From: Leptobrachium leishanense
Taxonomy: Eukaryota > Chordata > Amphibia > Anura > Megophryidae
Direction of reading: 5' to 3'
Assembly: GCA_009667805.1 (NCBI GenBank)
Contig: CM019063.1
Location: forward strand, 55,846,881 to 55,910,880
DNA: 64,000 nt
Shown: positions 34,301 to 47,589 of the stretch, piece by piece
How positions within the stretch are numbered: position 1 is the stretch's first letter
Layout: each line of letters starts with the position of its first letter
Program-made: the position numbers and the translations under genes
Notes under the pieces: generated by a model
The model's input: the letters and a program-made list of their open reading frames with translations, nothing else
Told to the model about the DNA's origin: nothing
Database searches by the model: none

Positions 34301-35170
34301 TAAGGAGTGTGAATAGGGGACGTCACAAATCTCTTAAAGAACCAGACTAAGCATGTGTGAAATGCCCTCAGAAAGCAAATCAGGGCTGGTAAAACGCATC
34401 CAAACCAGTTGGGAGTATACTTGTCTAGTTAGTGGGGGGGGGGGGGCTGATCATTACTGCACTGGCTATTTGGAGGGTACATTATGTATTGTGAGTTAGA
34501 GGAAGGGAACAATGGAAGGTGAGAAGAATAAGGCAGATGCACAGTGGAAGGGGACCAGAGCAAAGGAACAATGGCTGATTAAAATGGTGATTAAAGATGA
34601 TTAAAATAGGGATTTATGGTAGGGATTTAAAATGAAGATTCATAGAGATTGCATAGGGTTCACTATGATGGGAAGATTCATAGAGATTGCATAATGCCTT
34701 CACTACCAAAAACGTTAAATCATTTTTAGTGGATTATACAGAAAGAAATATTTAGGTACATTCCCAGTGTATTCCAAAAAGTAATAACCTATTTGGCAGG
34801 CAGATGTCACCAACTACTGGCCAAATGGAGTTACTGCAGTTCTGGTCCCTGCAGGATCAGCTCGGGACTGGGAGATGTCATTCAGACACATGCCCAGCTG
34901 GATTTGAAGAATGTCAGAAATGATGTCCACGGTGCTAATACTTTTGGGGCAACTTCCGAACCCGAATGCAAACAAAATTTGTTTGCAACAAGCTAATTTT
35001 ATTTGCAATGCAACAGCACAGCCCCAGAACATGTTAACACGATCTCGTGCTTCGGTGTCTGCTACCATTGGGTTAAAGCATTCTTGACAGACTCAGGTTG
35101 GAAGATTCAGGGCTCTATTCCATAGCTGCTGTTATGGTAGCGTCTCGATATGTAAGCGTTAGCGCTAGAA
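31374..35170. other. Spacer without recognised gene
   Basis: Apart from the 25-bp minisatellite at 33520-33795 and a G14 tract near 34434-34447, I see no transposon ends, no repeat shared with the rest of the window and no open frame with convincing splice sites. It is the largest unexplained piece here. Confidence 0.4.
33520..33795 (+). repeat. 25-bp minisatellite
   Basis: About ten units of 'gagatctcccaaaagtatgg' plus 'tcaat' with variants. The repeated SQKYSQRDLPK-like open frames are by-products. Confidence 0.9.
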
Positions 35171-35392
35171 TACAGTCATGGCCGAAATTGTTGGCACCCC
35201 AGACATTTTTTCAGAAAATCAAGTATTTCTCACAGAAAAGTATTGCAGTAACACATGTTTTGTAATACACATGTTTATTCCCTTTGTGTGTATTGGAACA
35301 AAAGAAAAAAAAGGGAGGAAAAAAAGCAAATTGGACATAATGTCACACAAAACTCCAAAAATGGTCTGGACAAAATTCTTGCCACCCTTAAC

Positions 35393-36205
<813 letters not shown>

Positions 36206-36210
36206 CAACC

Positions 36211-37173
36211 TGTCACGGTGGGTCAGGGGATGGGGCGCCTGGCAGCAGCTTCCTCGCTGCTCGCTGGCCAGGCGCCGAATGTAAACGCTTCCGGGTGCGC
36301 TCACGTGGGACGCCGAGGGGCGGGGCCTGGCGTTATGACGCGGACCCGCCGGGTTTAAAACCCAGTCTCACCATTATACCGGTGCCCTGACGTGGTATTC
36401 ACCTCCCGCAGAGCTCTTGTGAATATTTGGCTATTTACCTGTGTATGACTCTTGGCTTTGGCAAACGAACCTCCTGTGTATAACCCTTGGCATTGGCAAA
36501 CGAACCCTCCTGTGTATGACCCTTGGCATTGGCAAACGAACCCTCCTGTGTATGACCCTTGGCATTGGCAAACGAACCCTCCTGTGTATGACCCTTGGCA
36601 TTGGCAAACGAACCCTCCTGTGTATGACCCTTGGCATTGGCAAACGTACCCTCCTGTGTATGACCCTTGGCATTGGCAAACGAACCCTCCTGTGTATGAC
36701 TCTTGGCATTGGCAAACGAACCCTTCTGTGTATAACCCCTGGTATTGGCATTTACTCTGCTCTAGGTTCTGCCCTTAACGTTGGTACCGAGGTCAGTCTA
36801 TGTGGCACCCTAAGCACACATCAGATTATCTCTGCTATTACTAAAGTCCTAGGGAGGACTTGTGATCTGTTCTGTACCCCTGTCTGGTGTTTCCCTTTCT
36901 TTATCTGTTACCTGCTTAATTGTCTATATAGCTTTGCCGACCATTCAAGGATCGGAAGAGTAGAAAGTGAGCTACATAAAGAGATCAATATCTTGGTAGT
37001 CAGAAGGATTCGTGACAATACTCTATTCCATACCTCTGTCTGGTGTTACTCCTTGTTTATCTATTGTCTGGTTAATTGTCTTTCTAGTTTTGCCGACCAT
37101 TCAAGGATCGGAAGGGTAGAGAGCGGTCTGCGTAAAGGGACCACACTTTTGGTAATCAGAGGGATCCGTGACA
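36211..37173 (+). repeat. 5' LTR of the chromodomain Gypsy element
   Basis: 963 bp, TGTCACGG…CCGTGACA. It contains a 36-bp tandem repeat (36440-36750, unit with 'ccttggcattggcaaacg') and, nearer its 3' side, two diverged copies of a segment of about 155 bp ending in 'accattcaaggatcggaag'. The 36-bp unit is open in all frames and is not a coding region. Confidence 0.95.
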
Positions 37174-37187
37174 TTACGTCAGGGCCA

Positions 37188-40100
37188 ATGGATCCCGCAG
37201 ACCTCTCTAACCAGCTGGCACGTATCGCAGCCAGACAAGAGGAACAAGACCATAGGATGGACCAGATTTCTCTCGCTCTGCAAACCCTGTTAAATCGGTC
37301 CAATACAGGTACCACAAACCCTCCAGATCCAGTATTACCTAGGGTCAGTTCCGTCCCCCCTGAAGGACATAGGCTTAGTATGAAGGCACCCCTACGCTAT
37401 GATGGTACACCAAGCCTATGTCGGGGTTTTTTGACTCAACTCGAGATCTTGTTTGAGAACAATCCAGGTTCTTGTATGTCTGATAAAGCCAAAGTAGGAT
37501 ATCTGATTAATCATTTAACAGAAAAAGCTTTATTGTGGGCTACGCCGTTATGGGAAAATAAGAAACCCATCATTTATGACTACGAGGGTTTTACCTTTGA
37601 GTTAAAACGTACCTTTGATCCCTCTAGAAGGGCTACCAATGCGGGTAGGTCCTTGTTTCACATCAAACAAGGTAATAAGAGGGTCGCCGACTATGCCATA
37701 GAGTTTAAGACTTTGACTTCTGAGGTACTTTGGCCGAACGACGTTTTAACCTTAGCCTTTACCGAAGGCTTGAACGAGGCTTTTATGTTTGAGCTGGCTC
37801 CCTTAAAATTACCAGAAAGTCTGGACCACCTGATAGACTTCTGTATAGCCATGGACGATCAAATCAGGGAAAGGAGACACCCCAGAGATAGACCCAGAAG
37901 GGTCTTGCCTCCTTTACCCTCGTTACCCAGACACACCAGTACGTCAGGTGGTTCGGAGAATGTGAAAACAGAGTTGCCAGTCGTTGAACCCATGCAAATA
38001 GGGAAGACAGGTATTTCAGAAGCAGAAAGAGCGCACAGAAGAGAAAAGGGGCTCTGCTTCTATTGTGCAGGGGCAGATCACTTCCGCCTTCAATGTCCTC
38101 AGAGACCCAGGGTTAGCAGGGCTGAACATAGCAAATTAGGATTCAGAACAGGAAACACCCAGGTTATCGGTTCTCTGTATGCCTCCTTTGTGGATAATGA
38201 GAAAAAAAAATCCAGGATTCTGTTACCGATCTCCCTAACCTGGGAGGGGGTTCACCTCAAGACTGAGGCGTTCTTAGACTCTGGGGCCTCAGGCAATTTT
38301 ATGGATAAGAATTTTGCTGCCAAAAACCTCCTACCTCTGGTTCTCAAGGAAAGACCTCTAATGGTGGAGGCCATAGATGGTAAACCCCTGTCATGTCCAC
38401 ATATCACTCACGACACAGTCGATGTATGTATGAAAACAGGAGTTTTGCACCAGGAAACAATAAGATTTCAAATTATTGAATCACCCTCATGTCCTGTCGT
38501 TCTTGGGTTTCCATGGCTAACAGAGCACAACCCAGTTGTCGATTGGGTCCAGAGAGACATAAAATGTTGGGGTCAGAGTTGTCAGTCTAGGTGCCTAGGC
38601 AGAGTCAATGTGATTGGTAGCCTCAATATTGCCACAGCCCCTCCTTTGTCCACAGAGGTCCCTGAATGTTACCTGGCATTAAAGGAGGTGTTCTCTAAAG
38701 CCAGGACTGAGGTCCTACCACCACATCGTCCATATGACTGTGCCATTGATTTACTCCCCGGTACGATGCCTCCTAGGGGTCACGTATATCCTTTATCACA
38801 AAGAGAGAACGACATTATGGAGGAATACATAAGGGAGAATCTGGAACGAGGATTCATTAGACGGTCCTCCTCTCCAGCAGGAGCAGGTTTCTTTTTTGTT
38901 TCCAAGAAAGAGGGAGATCTGCGACCTTGCATCGATTATAGGGGTTTGAATAGGATCACTATAAGAAATGCATATCCCATACCTCTCATAACAGAATTGT
39001 TCGACCGATTAAAAGGGGCCCGTGTCTATACGAAGCTTGATTTACGCGGAGCGTACAACCTGGTCAGGGTTAAAAAGGGAGACGAATGGAAAACGGCTTT
39101 TAATACACGTAGCGGGCATTATGAATACCTGGTGATGCCTTTTGGGTTGTGTAATGCACCAGCCGTCTTTCAGGACCTTATAAACGACACTCTAAGGGAG
39201 TTTCTGCAAGAATTCGTCATAGTATATCTGGATGATATCCTGATATACTCTCCTGATGTGGACACTCATCATGTCCACGTGAAACAAGTCTTGAAAAAAC
39301 TATTGAAGGCTGGATTGTACTGTAAGCTAGAAAAATGTCTATTCGACATAGTAACTGTGCAATTCCTTGGTTATATAATAACCCCTGGGGGTTTTCAAAT
39401 GGATCCTAAGAAGCTCTCAGCTATTCTTGACTGGCCTCTACCCCAAGGACTTAAAGCCATTCAGAGGTTTCTGGGGTTTACGAACTATTACCGAAGGTTC
39501 ATTAAAGATTTTTCGGCCTTGGTGGCCCCCTCACGGCTATGACAAAGAAAGGGGTGGGAAATCAGAAATGGACACCTCAAGCCACTCAAGCCTTTGAGGC
39601 ACTAAAGCAAGCGTTCACTACTGCCCCTGTTCTCCGACATCCAGATCCGGCTCTGCCTTTCCAAGTAGAAGTTGACGCCTCCGAACTAGGTCTTGTGCAG
39701 TCTTGTCCCAAAGGGAGGCTCCTGACAAACCCTTGCATCCATGCGGCTTCTATTCTCGGAAGTTGTCCCCGGCAGAGAAGAACTATGACATTGGGAATAG
39801 AGAATTGTTAGCAGTCATCGCGGCCTTGCCGAATGGAGATACTTATTAGAGGGGTCTAAGGACCCCATCGTTATCATAACCGACCATAAGAATCTCACGT
39901 ACATTGGAGATGCCAAACGTTTAAATTCCAGACAAGCGAGATGGTCATTGTTTCTTTCAAGTTTTAATTTCGTGCTTACCTATAGACCTGGGTCCAGAAA
40001 CATTAAAGCAGACGCATTGTCGAGACAGTATGAGTCTTATGAACATAATATCCAAGATCAGCATCCCATTGTACCCCAGGAAAGGATCATAGCCGCTACC

Positions 40101-41577
40101 ACGATTAGTGTCTCGTCTCCTCTAATGAAAAGGTTGCAGACCGTCCAGGGTGCAGCTCCTGGGGGAAAACCTCCTGCGAGACTCTTTGTACCTGAGAACG
40201 AAAGAGAGGAAGTACTTAACATCTATCATGATAATAAAACTTCCGGGCATATGGGTATCACCAAGACTGTGTCTAGTATCAGTAAACTCCTCTGGTGGCC
40301 CACGTTGCGCCGAGATGTCAAAGATTACATTGCCGTGTGCGAAGTGTGCACAAGGCAGAAAAGTCCCAAAACAGCACCCATTGGCTTACTCCAGCCTTTG
40401 CCGATCCCCGAACGACCCTGGTCACATGTAGCCATGGATTTTATAGTAGAGTTACCTGAGTCAAGAGGGAATACAGTGATACTTACGATCATAGATCGAT
40501 TTTCCAAGATGGGCCACTTTGTTCCTCTTCGGAAACTACCTTCGGCAGCTGAACTGGTGCCCATTTTCATTGCCAACGTGGTCCGCATACACGGTGTCCC
40601 TCTGGAGATTGTCTCTGATAGGGGGACCCAATTCATCTCCGGATTCTGGAGAGGGTTTTGTAAGAACGTGGGGATAGACCTCTCTTTGTCTTCGGCTTAT
40701 CACCCCCAGACCAACGGAGCAGCAGAACGAGCAAACCAAAATATAGAGAAATATCTCAGGTGCTTTATCTCAGAACAACAAGATAACTGGTCAGACCTGC
40801 TACCATGGGCAGAATATGCTTTGAACAGCGCAGTGAGTGAATCCACAGGACATTCTCCTTTCTTCGCTGTTTATGGTTTTGATCCTCCCGTGCTCCCCGC
40901 CACGTTTCCTGATACCACGATTCCTGCTTTAGATGAGCAACTGGCATCATTGAAAGAGACTTGGGGGAGAGTGAGAAGGGCACTGGAGGAGAGTAGTGCC
41001 ATCCAGAAAACTAAGGCCGACAGACACAGGAGGCAGGCACCCGTGTATCAAGTTGGGGACAGGGTTTGGCTGTCTTCACGTAACATCAAGCTCTTAGTGC
41101 CTTCCATGAAGTTGGCTCCTAGGTATATCGGCCCTATAAGATTCTACGGCGACTCAACCCTGTCTCCTATGCTTTGGCGTTACCCCCCATTTTAAGATAC
41201 ACAATGTATTCCATGTAAACCTTTTGAAGCCGCTGTTATGTAACCGGTACACCAAGGTCCATGCTCCACCGCCTCCTGTCTCTGTGGAGGGCGAGGAGGA
41301 GTTCGAAGTTAAGGCCATTCTGGGTGCCAGGATGTCTAGGGGGTCTTTGCAGTACTTGGTCGATTGGGTGGGTTACGGTCCGGAGGATCGTTCTTGGGTA
41401 CCGGCTGCGGAAGTCCATGCTCCTAGGCTAGTGAAGGCCTTCTATTTGGCGCACCCCCGTGCCCCTGGGGGTCGTCCAGTGGCCGCCCCTGGAGGGGGGG
41501 TTCTGTCACGGTGGGTCAGGGGATGGGGCGCCTGGCAGCAGCTTCCTCGCTGCTCGCTGGCCAGGCGCCGAATGTAA
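37188..41577 (+). pseudogene. gag-pol of the chromodomain Gypsy element, frame-broken
   Basis: The frame opens at ATG 37188, 14 nt after the LTR, and reads Gag then protease and RT as one unit to 39542. A Gag capsid region comes first, then a CCHC zinc knuckle CFYCAGADHFRLQC (38055-38096), protease FLDSGASGNF (about 38270-38300), RT with YTKLDLRGAYN, PFGLCNAPA and active site VYLDDILIY (about 39218-39244). The frame shifts by one near a C-run at about 39526-39532. RNase H (39539-39947) is broken at least once more. Integrase (39948-41195) has the H-H-C-C finger, AMDFIVELP, VSDRGTQFIS and the Glu in AAERANQ. Another shift lies at about 41140-41200. The chromodomain follows at 41290-41430 (LQYLVDWVGYG, RSWVPAAEV). 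Residues before 37188 in that frame come from the LTR repeat and are not Gag. Confidence 0.9.
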
Positions 41578-42427
41578 ACGCTTCCGGGTGCGCTCACGTG
41601 GGACGCCGAGGGGCGGGGCCTGGCGTTATGACGCGGACCCGCCGGGTTTAAAACCCAGTCTCACCATTATACCGTGCCCTGACGTGGTATTCACCTCCCG
41701 CAGAGCTCTTGTGAATATTTGGCTATTTACCTGTGTATGACTCTTGGCTTTGGCAAACGAACCTCCTGTGTATAACCCTTGGCATTGGCAAACGAACCCT
41801 CCTGTGTATGACCCTTGGCATTGGCAAACGAACCCTCCTGTGTATGACCCTTGGCATTGGCAAACGAACCCTCGTGTATGACCCTTGGCATTGGCAAACG
41901 TACCCTCCTGTGTATGACCCTTGGCATTGGCAAACGAACCCTCCTGTGTATGACTCTTGGCATTGGCAAACGAACCCTTCTGTGTATAACCCCTGGTATT
42001 GGCATTTACTCTGCTCTAGGTTCTGCCCTTAACGTTGGTACCGAGGTCAGTCTATGTGGCACCCTAAGCACACATCAGATTATCTCTGCTATTACTAAAG
42101 TCCTAGGGAGGACTTGTGATCTGTTCTGTACCCCTGTCTGGTGTTTCCCTTTCTTTATCTGTTACCTGCTTAATTGTCTATATAGCTTTGCCGACCATTC
42201 AAGGATCGGAAGAGTAGAAAGTGAGCTACATAAAGAGATCAATATCTTGGTAGTCAGAAGGATTCGTGACAATACTCTATTCCATACCTCTGTCTGGTGT
42301 TACTCCTTGTTTATCTATTGTCTGGTTAATTGTCTTTCTAGTTTTGCCGACCATTCAAGGATCGGAAGGGTAGAGAGCGGTCTGCGTAAAGGGACCACAC
42401 TTTTGGTAATCAGAGGGATCCGTGACA
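41504..42427 (+). repeat. 3' LTR of the chromodomain Gypsy element
   Basis: 924 bp. Differs from the 5' LTR by one missing 36-bp repeat unit and indels of 1 bp (near 41673) and 2 bp (near 41873); these account for the whole 39-bp length difference. Confidence 0.95.
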
Positions 42428-42432
42428 CAACC

Positions 42433-42640
42433 TTTCATCAATTTTTCTCTTCCGTCCACCCACAGAGAGATTAGCTACATTGCCATGGGTTGCAAACTTC
42501 TTGATAATGTTGCGCACTGTGGACAAAGGCAAATCTAGATCTCTGGAGATGGACTTGTAACCTTGAGATTGTTGATATTTTTCCTCAATTTTGTTTCTCA
42601 AGTCTTCAGACAGTTCTCTTCTCCTCTTTCTGTTGTCCAT
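42433..42640 (-). pseudogene. Tc1 transposase, N-terminal HTH part
   Basis: Starts at Met 42640 (MDNRKRRRELSEDLRNKI). The first helix-turn-helix includes YKSISRDLDLPLSTVRNIIK, then GRKRKIDERL, where the frame meets the CAACC duplication of the Gypsy insertion. It is the 5' part of the gene whose remainder is at 35393-36205. Confidence 0.9.
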
Positions 42641-42670
42641 GCTAAGTGTGGCACACACTGCAAAGACTTA

Positions 42671-43569
42671 CAGGGTTATCCAAAGAGATTCGAATTGCTT
42701 GAGAAAGGTAACCGAACGCTGAAAATCAGCGTTCGGTTACCTTTCCTGGCCATTCGTCTATCCAGAGAGCAGGCAATTCGCCAAATCCTGTCGAATTGCC
42801 TGCACATACGGTGACTGTTCGGTCCGTGTTCGAGGGCAGTGAATCCCCATAAAAAAAGCACTGCTTCGTCTATTCAGAGAACACAAACCAGCAGTGAAAG
42901 GTTCCCCTAATGCCCTGCCATTCGGTGGTTTAATTCGGCAAATTTATTCAGGAGAATCCCATAGACTTCAATGTTAAAAATATTCCTGTTTTAATTCAAT
43001 ATCTAATAAACCGTTCATTATAAAATTCAGCAGCAAAAAGTCTCTTTATTTATAGATTTTTTAGAATACTTTAAGCATTTTTCTGAATTTTTTTTAAAAA
43101 ATTTAAAAGTCCGATTTTTTTTTTTTTTTTTTCAGTTTACTTATTTTTTTTGTAACAGCCCTCTTTATTATCATTCCCTGGATCTCCTGTGAAAATTTCA
43201 GACATTTTCGCTCAGTAGTTTCTTTGCAAACAGTGTTTCATTTTCCCAGATTCATACAAATGGTTTTTCTAATTTATTCACTGCCTCCTCTACATCACAG
43301 CTGCTTCGGCTCTGTGTGATTCGGCTCCTGTTCGGCTCCTGTTCTGCTCCTTCGAAGGTTAATCCAGATGTTTTTGCTTGTTTTCATAGTGCATTCGGTT
43401 AGTGTTCGTCAGGTTTTCGGCAGCTTTTCCCTGCAATTCGGGGGCCCTGTGCTGTTTGCTGAATACACCGCAGGGTCACCGAAATGGGATCGGCAAAAGG
43501 AACCGAATTGAAGAGAACGAAAAGTCACCGAACGTGCGGTGACTTTTCGAATCTCTTTGGATAACCCTG
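42671..43569 (+). mobile_element. MITE family A, full-length copy in the Tc1 element
   Basis: Ends CAGGGTTATCCAAAGAG and TTTGGATAACCCTG flanked by TA (42669-42670 and 43570-43571). 899 bp. It lies upstream of the Tc1 transposase start, in the Tc1 5' UTR region. Confidence 0.9.
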
Positions 43570-43920
43570 TAATAAGTGAACTTCTCTCCTTTTTATCTGC
43601 TTTCAGGTGTGATTTTTATATTGCCCACACCTGTTACTTGTCCCAGGTGAGTTTACAGGAGCATCACATGCTTGAAACAATCTTATTTATCCACAATTTT
43701 GAAAGGGTGCCAAGAATTTTGTCCAGCCCATTTTGGGAGTTTTGTGTGACATTATGTCCAATTTGCTTTTTTTCCTCCCTTTTTTTGTTTTGTTCCAATA
43801 CACACAAAGGGAATAAACATGTGTATAGCAAAACATGTGTTACTGCAATACTTTTCTGTGAGAAATACTAGATTTTCTGGAAAGATTTCTGGGGTGCCAA
43901 CAATCTCGGCCATGACTAAG

Positions 43921-46029
43921 TAAGTTTAATGGAGGAATTTAAAGGGAGTCCAAGAGAAATGGGATTATTTAAAGGAAGCATTATTGAAGGCCACAGGAAA
44001 TTGCATTCGGCTTGTTAGCAAAAACAAAAAAGGGAAGAAACCACTGTGGTACTCTGCAGAAGTGGCCAAAATAGTGAAGAACAAGAAGATAGCATTCAAT
44101 AATTATAAAAAAACTCAGCGTGAAGAAGATAGGCAAACCTATAAGATTAGGCAGAAAGAAGCAAAGCAATTTATAAGAGCTTCCAAAGCACACGCAGAAG
44201 AGAAAATAGCTCAGTCAGTAAAAAAGGGGGACAAAACATTTTTTAGATACATAAACGAGAAAAGAGAAGTAAAACAAGGATTAGTTAGATTAAAAACAAA
44301 GGAAGGAAGGTATGTAGAAGAGGATAAAAGTCTCGCTGACTGCCTCAATAAATATTTTTGTTCAGTCTTTGCAGAAGAAAAGGAAGGAAAGGGACCTCAG
44401 TTAGGAGAGAACACTAAAGAGACATTTACATATGAGTTTACAGAGGAGGAGGTTCTAAAGCAGCTGTCTAAAGTAAAGACAAATAAGTCAATGGGGCCTG
44501 ATGGGATCCACCCTAAATTATTAAAAGAGCTCAGTGATGTAATAGCAAAACCGTTAACAGATTTATTTAACCAATCCTTGTTAACAGGAGTCGTCCCAGA
44601 AGACTGGAAATTAGCAAATGTTGTGCCTATTTACAAGAAGGGTAGTAGGGAGGAATCGGGGAACTATAGGCCAGTTAGTCTTACATCAGTAGTAGGGAAA
44701 TTAATGGAAACCATGTTAAAGGAAAGGATTGTTGAACATCTAAAAACACATAGATTACAGGATCAGAAACAACATGGGTTTACCTCAGGGAGATCATGCC
44801 AAACTAATCTTATTGATTTTTTTGATTGGGTAACAAAAATAATAGACACAGGTGGTGCAGTAGACATTGCTTATTTAGATTTCAGTAAGGCTTTTGATAC
44901 TGTTCCGCATAGAAGGCTTATCAATAAATTGCAATCTTTGAGCTTGGATTCCAATATTGTTGAATGGATTAGGCAGTGGCTGAGTGACAGACAACAGAGA
45001 GGTTGTGGTAAATGGAGTTTATTCGGCGCAAGGTCTTGTTACCAGTGGGGTAACTCAGGGGTCAGTACTTGGACCCATTCTCTTTAATATTTTTATTAGT
45101 GATATTGCAGAAGGTATTAATGGAAAAGTATGTATTTTTGCTGATGACACAAAGATTTGCAACAGGGTTGACGTTCCTGGAGGGATCAGCCAAATGACAA
45201 ATGATTTAGGTAAGCTAAAAAAATGGTCGGAGTTGTGGCAATTGAGTTTTAATGTGGATAAGTGCAAGATAATGCACCTGGGACGTAAAAACCCAAGGGC
45301 TGAATATAGAATATTTGATACAGTCCTAACCTCAACATCTGAGGAAAGGGATTTAGGGGTTATTATTTCAGAGGATCTAAGGGTAAGTAGTCAATGTAAT
45401 AGAGCAGCAGGAAATGCTAGCAGAATGCTTGGTTGTGTAGGGAGAGGTATTAGCAGTAGGAAAAGGGAAGTGCTCATGCCACTGTACAGAGCACTGGTGA
45501 GACCTCACTTGGAGTACTGTGTGCAGTACTGGAGACCGTATCTCCAGAAGGATATAGACATCTTGGAGAGAGTTCAGAGAAGGGCTACTAAAATGGTGTA
45601 CGGCTTGAAGGAGAAAAGTTACCAAGAAAGGCTTAATGATCTTAACATGTACAGCTTGGAAAAAAGACGAGACAGAGGAGATATGATAGAAACATTTAAA
45701 TACGTAAAGGGAATCCACAAGGTAGAGGAAGGGAGTATATTTAAAAGGAAACAAAATAGCAAAACAAGAGGACATAGTCTTAGATTAGAGGGGCAAAGGT
45801 TTAAAAGTAACATCAGGAAGCATTATTTTACTGAGCGGGTGGTGGATACATGGAACAGTCTTCCAGTAGAAGTGGTAGAGGCCAAAACAGTAATTGAATT
45901 TAAGCAAGCATGGGATAGGCATAAGGCTATCCTAAACAAAAGATAAATCCAGGTAAAGTATCCATGTAATTGGGCAGACTAGATGGGCCGAAAGGTTCTT
46001 ATCTGCCGACATTTTTCTATGTTTCTATG
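43921..46029 (+). pseudogene. CR1 LINE, 5'-truncated, one frameshift
   Basis: Frames 43984-45087 and 44984-45946 together cover linker, reverse transcriptase and C-terminus of a CR1 ORF2. Motifs are NKSMGPDGIHPKLL, GVVPEDWKLANVVPIYKKG, NYRPVSLTSVVGK, AYLDFSKAFDTVPH, VTQGSVLGPILF and FADDTKI (the active-site Asp pair). Then come RPHLEYCVQYW and the C-terminal WNSLPVEVVEA. The frame slips by one at about 44995-45005 (DRQQR to REVVVNG). The 3' end 'agatgggccgaaaggttctt' followed by repeated 'ttctatg' is the CR1 signature. The endonuclease domain is missing. Its 5' end abuts the right end of the Tc1 element. Confidence 0.92.
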
Positions 46030-46679
46030 TCTGGCATTGATATTCTATAGAAGACACTAAAGGCTCTATTACATTCTCCGTGCAAATTCGCACGCGCAAT
46101 TTTTTTTGTGTGAAGCGTTAAACGTTAACGCGCGTAAATTAACGCTGGTATTACAATCCGAGCGCATTTTTTCATTTGTCCGAAAATATCGCGCGCAAAA
46201 ACGAGCACAAATTAACGCTGCGCGCAGAAATCGGTGGGCAATCAGAATTAAGAACCACAATTGTCTCCTGTTCAGTTTTTGCGCCTGTCAATGTGAGTAT
46301 ATATGCTGCAGCAATAAAAAAAACACGCACAACCTCTCAATTTTATTGTTTGGATATGTGTAGAATGTAACTATACTGTGCAGTATTTTTTTTTTTGGGC
46401 TGGTGTATTTCATTTCGCCCAGAACGTTCAGATTTGCAGTTACCACCAGCTTTTGAAAGACGATAAAATTATGCGCGCAAACGTCGTTCGTAAAAAGTTG
46501 CGCATCGATCGTAATACCAGCCGCGTACCAGCACACGAACGCATTTGCACTCACAATGTTAAGTATGTGATGCGCGCATGAACTTTCGCTCGCGCAGGGT
46601 AACTCGCGTTCAGGGGCGGATCCAGAGACTAGTCTCGGGAGGGGCACTGACAGAAAATAAGGTGTTTTAGCAGAGAGCC

Positions 46680-46925
46680 CAACTCACGAGAATTTACAGA
46701 GGGCCCGGCTCACAGGAGCTTACAATCTAGAGGAGCAGAGGGCCCGGCTCACAGGAGCTTACAATCTAGAAGAGCAGAGGGCACCCAGGAGTTTACAATC
46801 TAGAGGAGCAGAGGGCACACAGGAGCTTACAATCTAGAGGAGCAGAGGACACCCAGGAGTTTACAATCTAGAGGAGCAGAGGGCACCCCGGATTTTACAA
46901 TCTAGAGGAGCAGAAAGCCCCCTGC
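46680..46925 (-). repeat. Minisatellite, about 35-40 bp unit
   Basis: Seven diverged copies of 'gagcttacaatctagaggag' plus 'cagagggcac'. The unit resembles the 'ctagattgtaag' block of Rex1-like LINE tails on the reverse strand, suggesting that a LINE fragment was amplified. Confidence 0.85.
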
Positions 46926-46929
46926 TCAC

Positions 46930-47560
46930 ACATGGATTTGCCCCCAGCTCATGGATTTGCCCCAGCTCACACATGGATTTGCCCCAGCTCATGGATTTGC
47001 CCCAGCTCACACATGGATTTGCCCCCAGCTCACACATGGATTTGCCCAGCTCATGGATTTGCCCCAGGTCATGGATTTGCCCCAGGTGATGGATTTGCCC
47101 CAGGTGATGGATTTGCCCCAGCTCATGGATTTGCCCAGCTCATGGATTTGCCCCCAGCTCATGGATTTGCCCAGCTCATGGATTTGCCCCGCTCATGGAT
47201 TTGCCCCCAGCTCATGGATTTGCCCCAGCTCATGGATTTGCCCCCAGCTCATGGATTTGCCCCAGCTCATGGATTTGCCCCCAGCTCATGGATTTGCCCA
47301 GCTCATGGATTTGCCCCAGCTCATGGATTTGCCCAGCTCATGGATTTGCCCAGGTCATGGATTTGCCCCCAGCTCATGGATTTGCCCCCAGCTCATGGAT
47401 TTGCCCCCATCGGATTTGCCCAGCTCATGGATTTGCCCCCAGCTCATGGATTTGCCCCCAGCTCATGGATTTGCCCAGCTCATGGATTTGCCCCCAGCTC
47501 ATGGATTTGCCCCCAGCTCATGGATTTGCCCAGCTTACACATGGATTTGCCCAGCTCTCA
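46930..47560 (+). repeat. Minisatellite, 17-19 bp unit
   Basis: About 35 copies of 'agctcatggatttgcccc' with one to three extra C and some 'cacacatgg' variants. The 235-250 codon open frames (repeated HGFAPAHGFA) are repeat artefacts. Confidence 0.95.
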
Positions 47561-47589
47561 CCTGGATATTGCTCCAGCTCCGGCAGGGG

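Larger units (their letters stand above)
36211..42427 (+). mobile_element. Chromodomain Gypsy (Ty3-type) LTR retrotransposon
   Basis: Two LTRs (36211-37173 and 41504-42427) bound one gag-pol unit. The 5-bp duplication CAACC is at 36206-36210 and 42428-42432. A polypurine tract GGAGGGGGGG lies at 41491-41500 just before the 3' LTR. There is no envelope gene. It belongs to the chromovirus branch by its C-terminal chromodomain. No base substitution was seen between the LTRs by eye, only three indels, so the insertion is recent. Confidence 0.95.

Noticed and set aside
34814..35068. 84-codon minus-strand frame
   Set aside because: No good splice sites or neighbours in phase; composition not clearly protein-like.
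36441..37187. N-terminal 249 residues of the 1033-codon Gypsy frame
   Set aside because: Translated from the LTR and its 36-bp repeat; Gag more plausibly starts at the ATG at 37188 just after the LTR.
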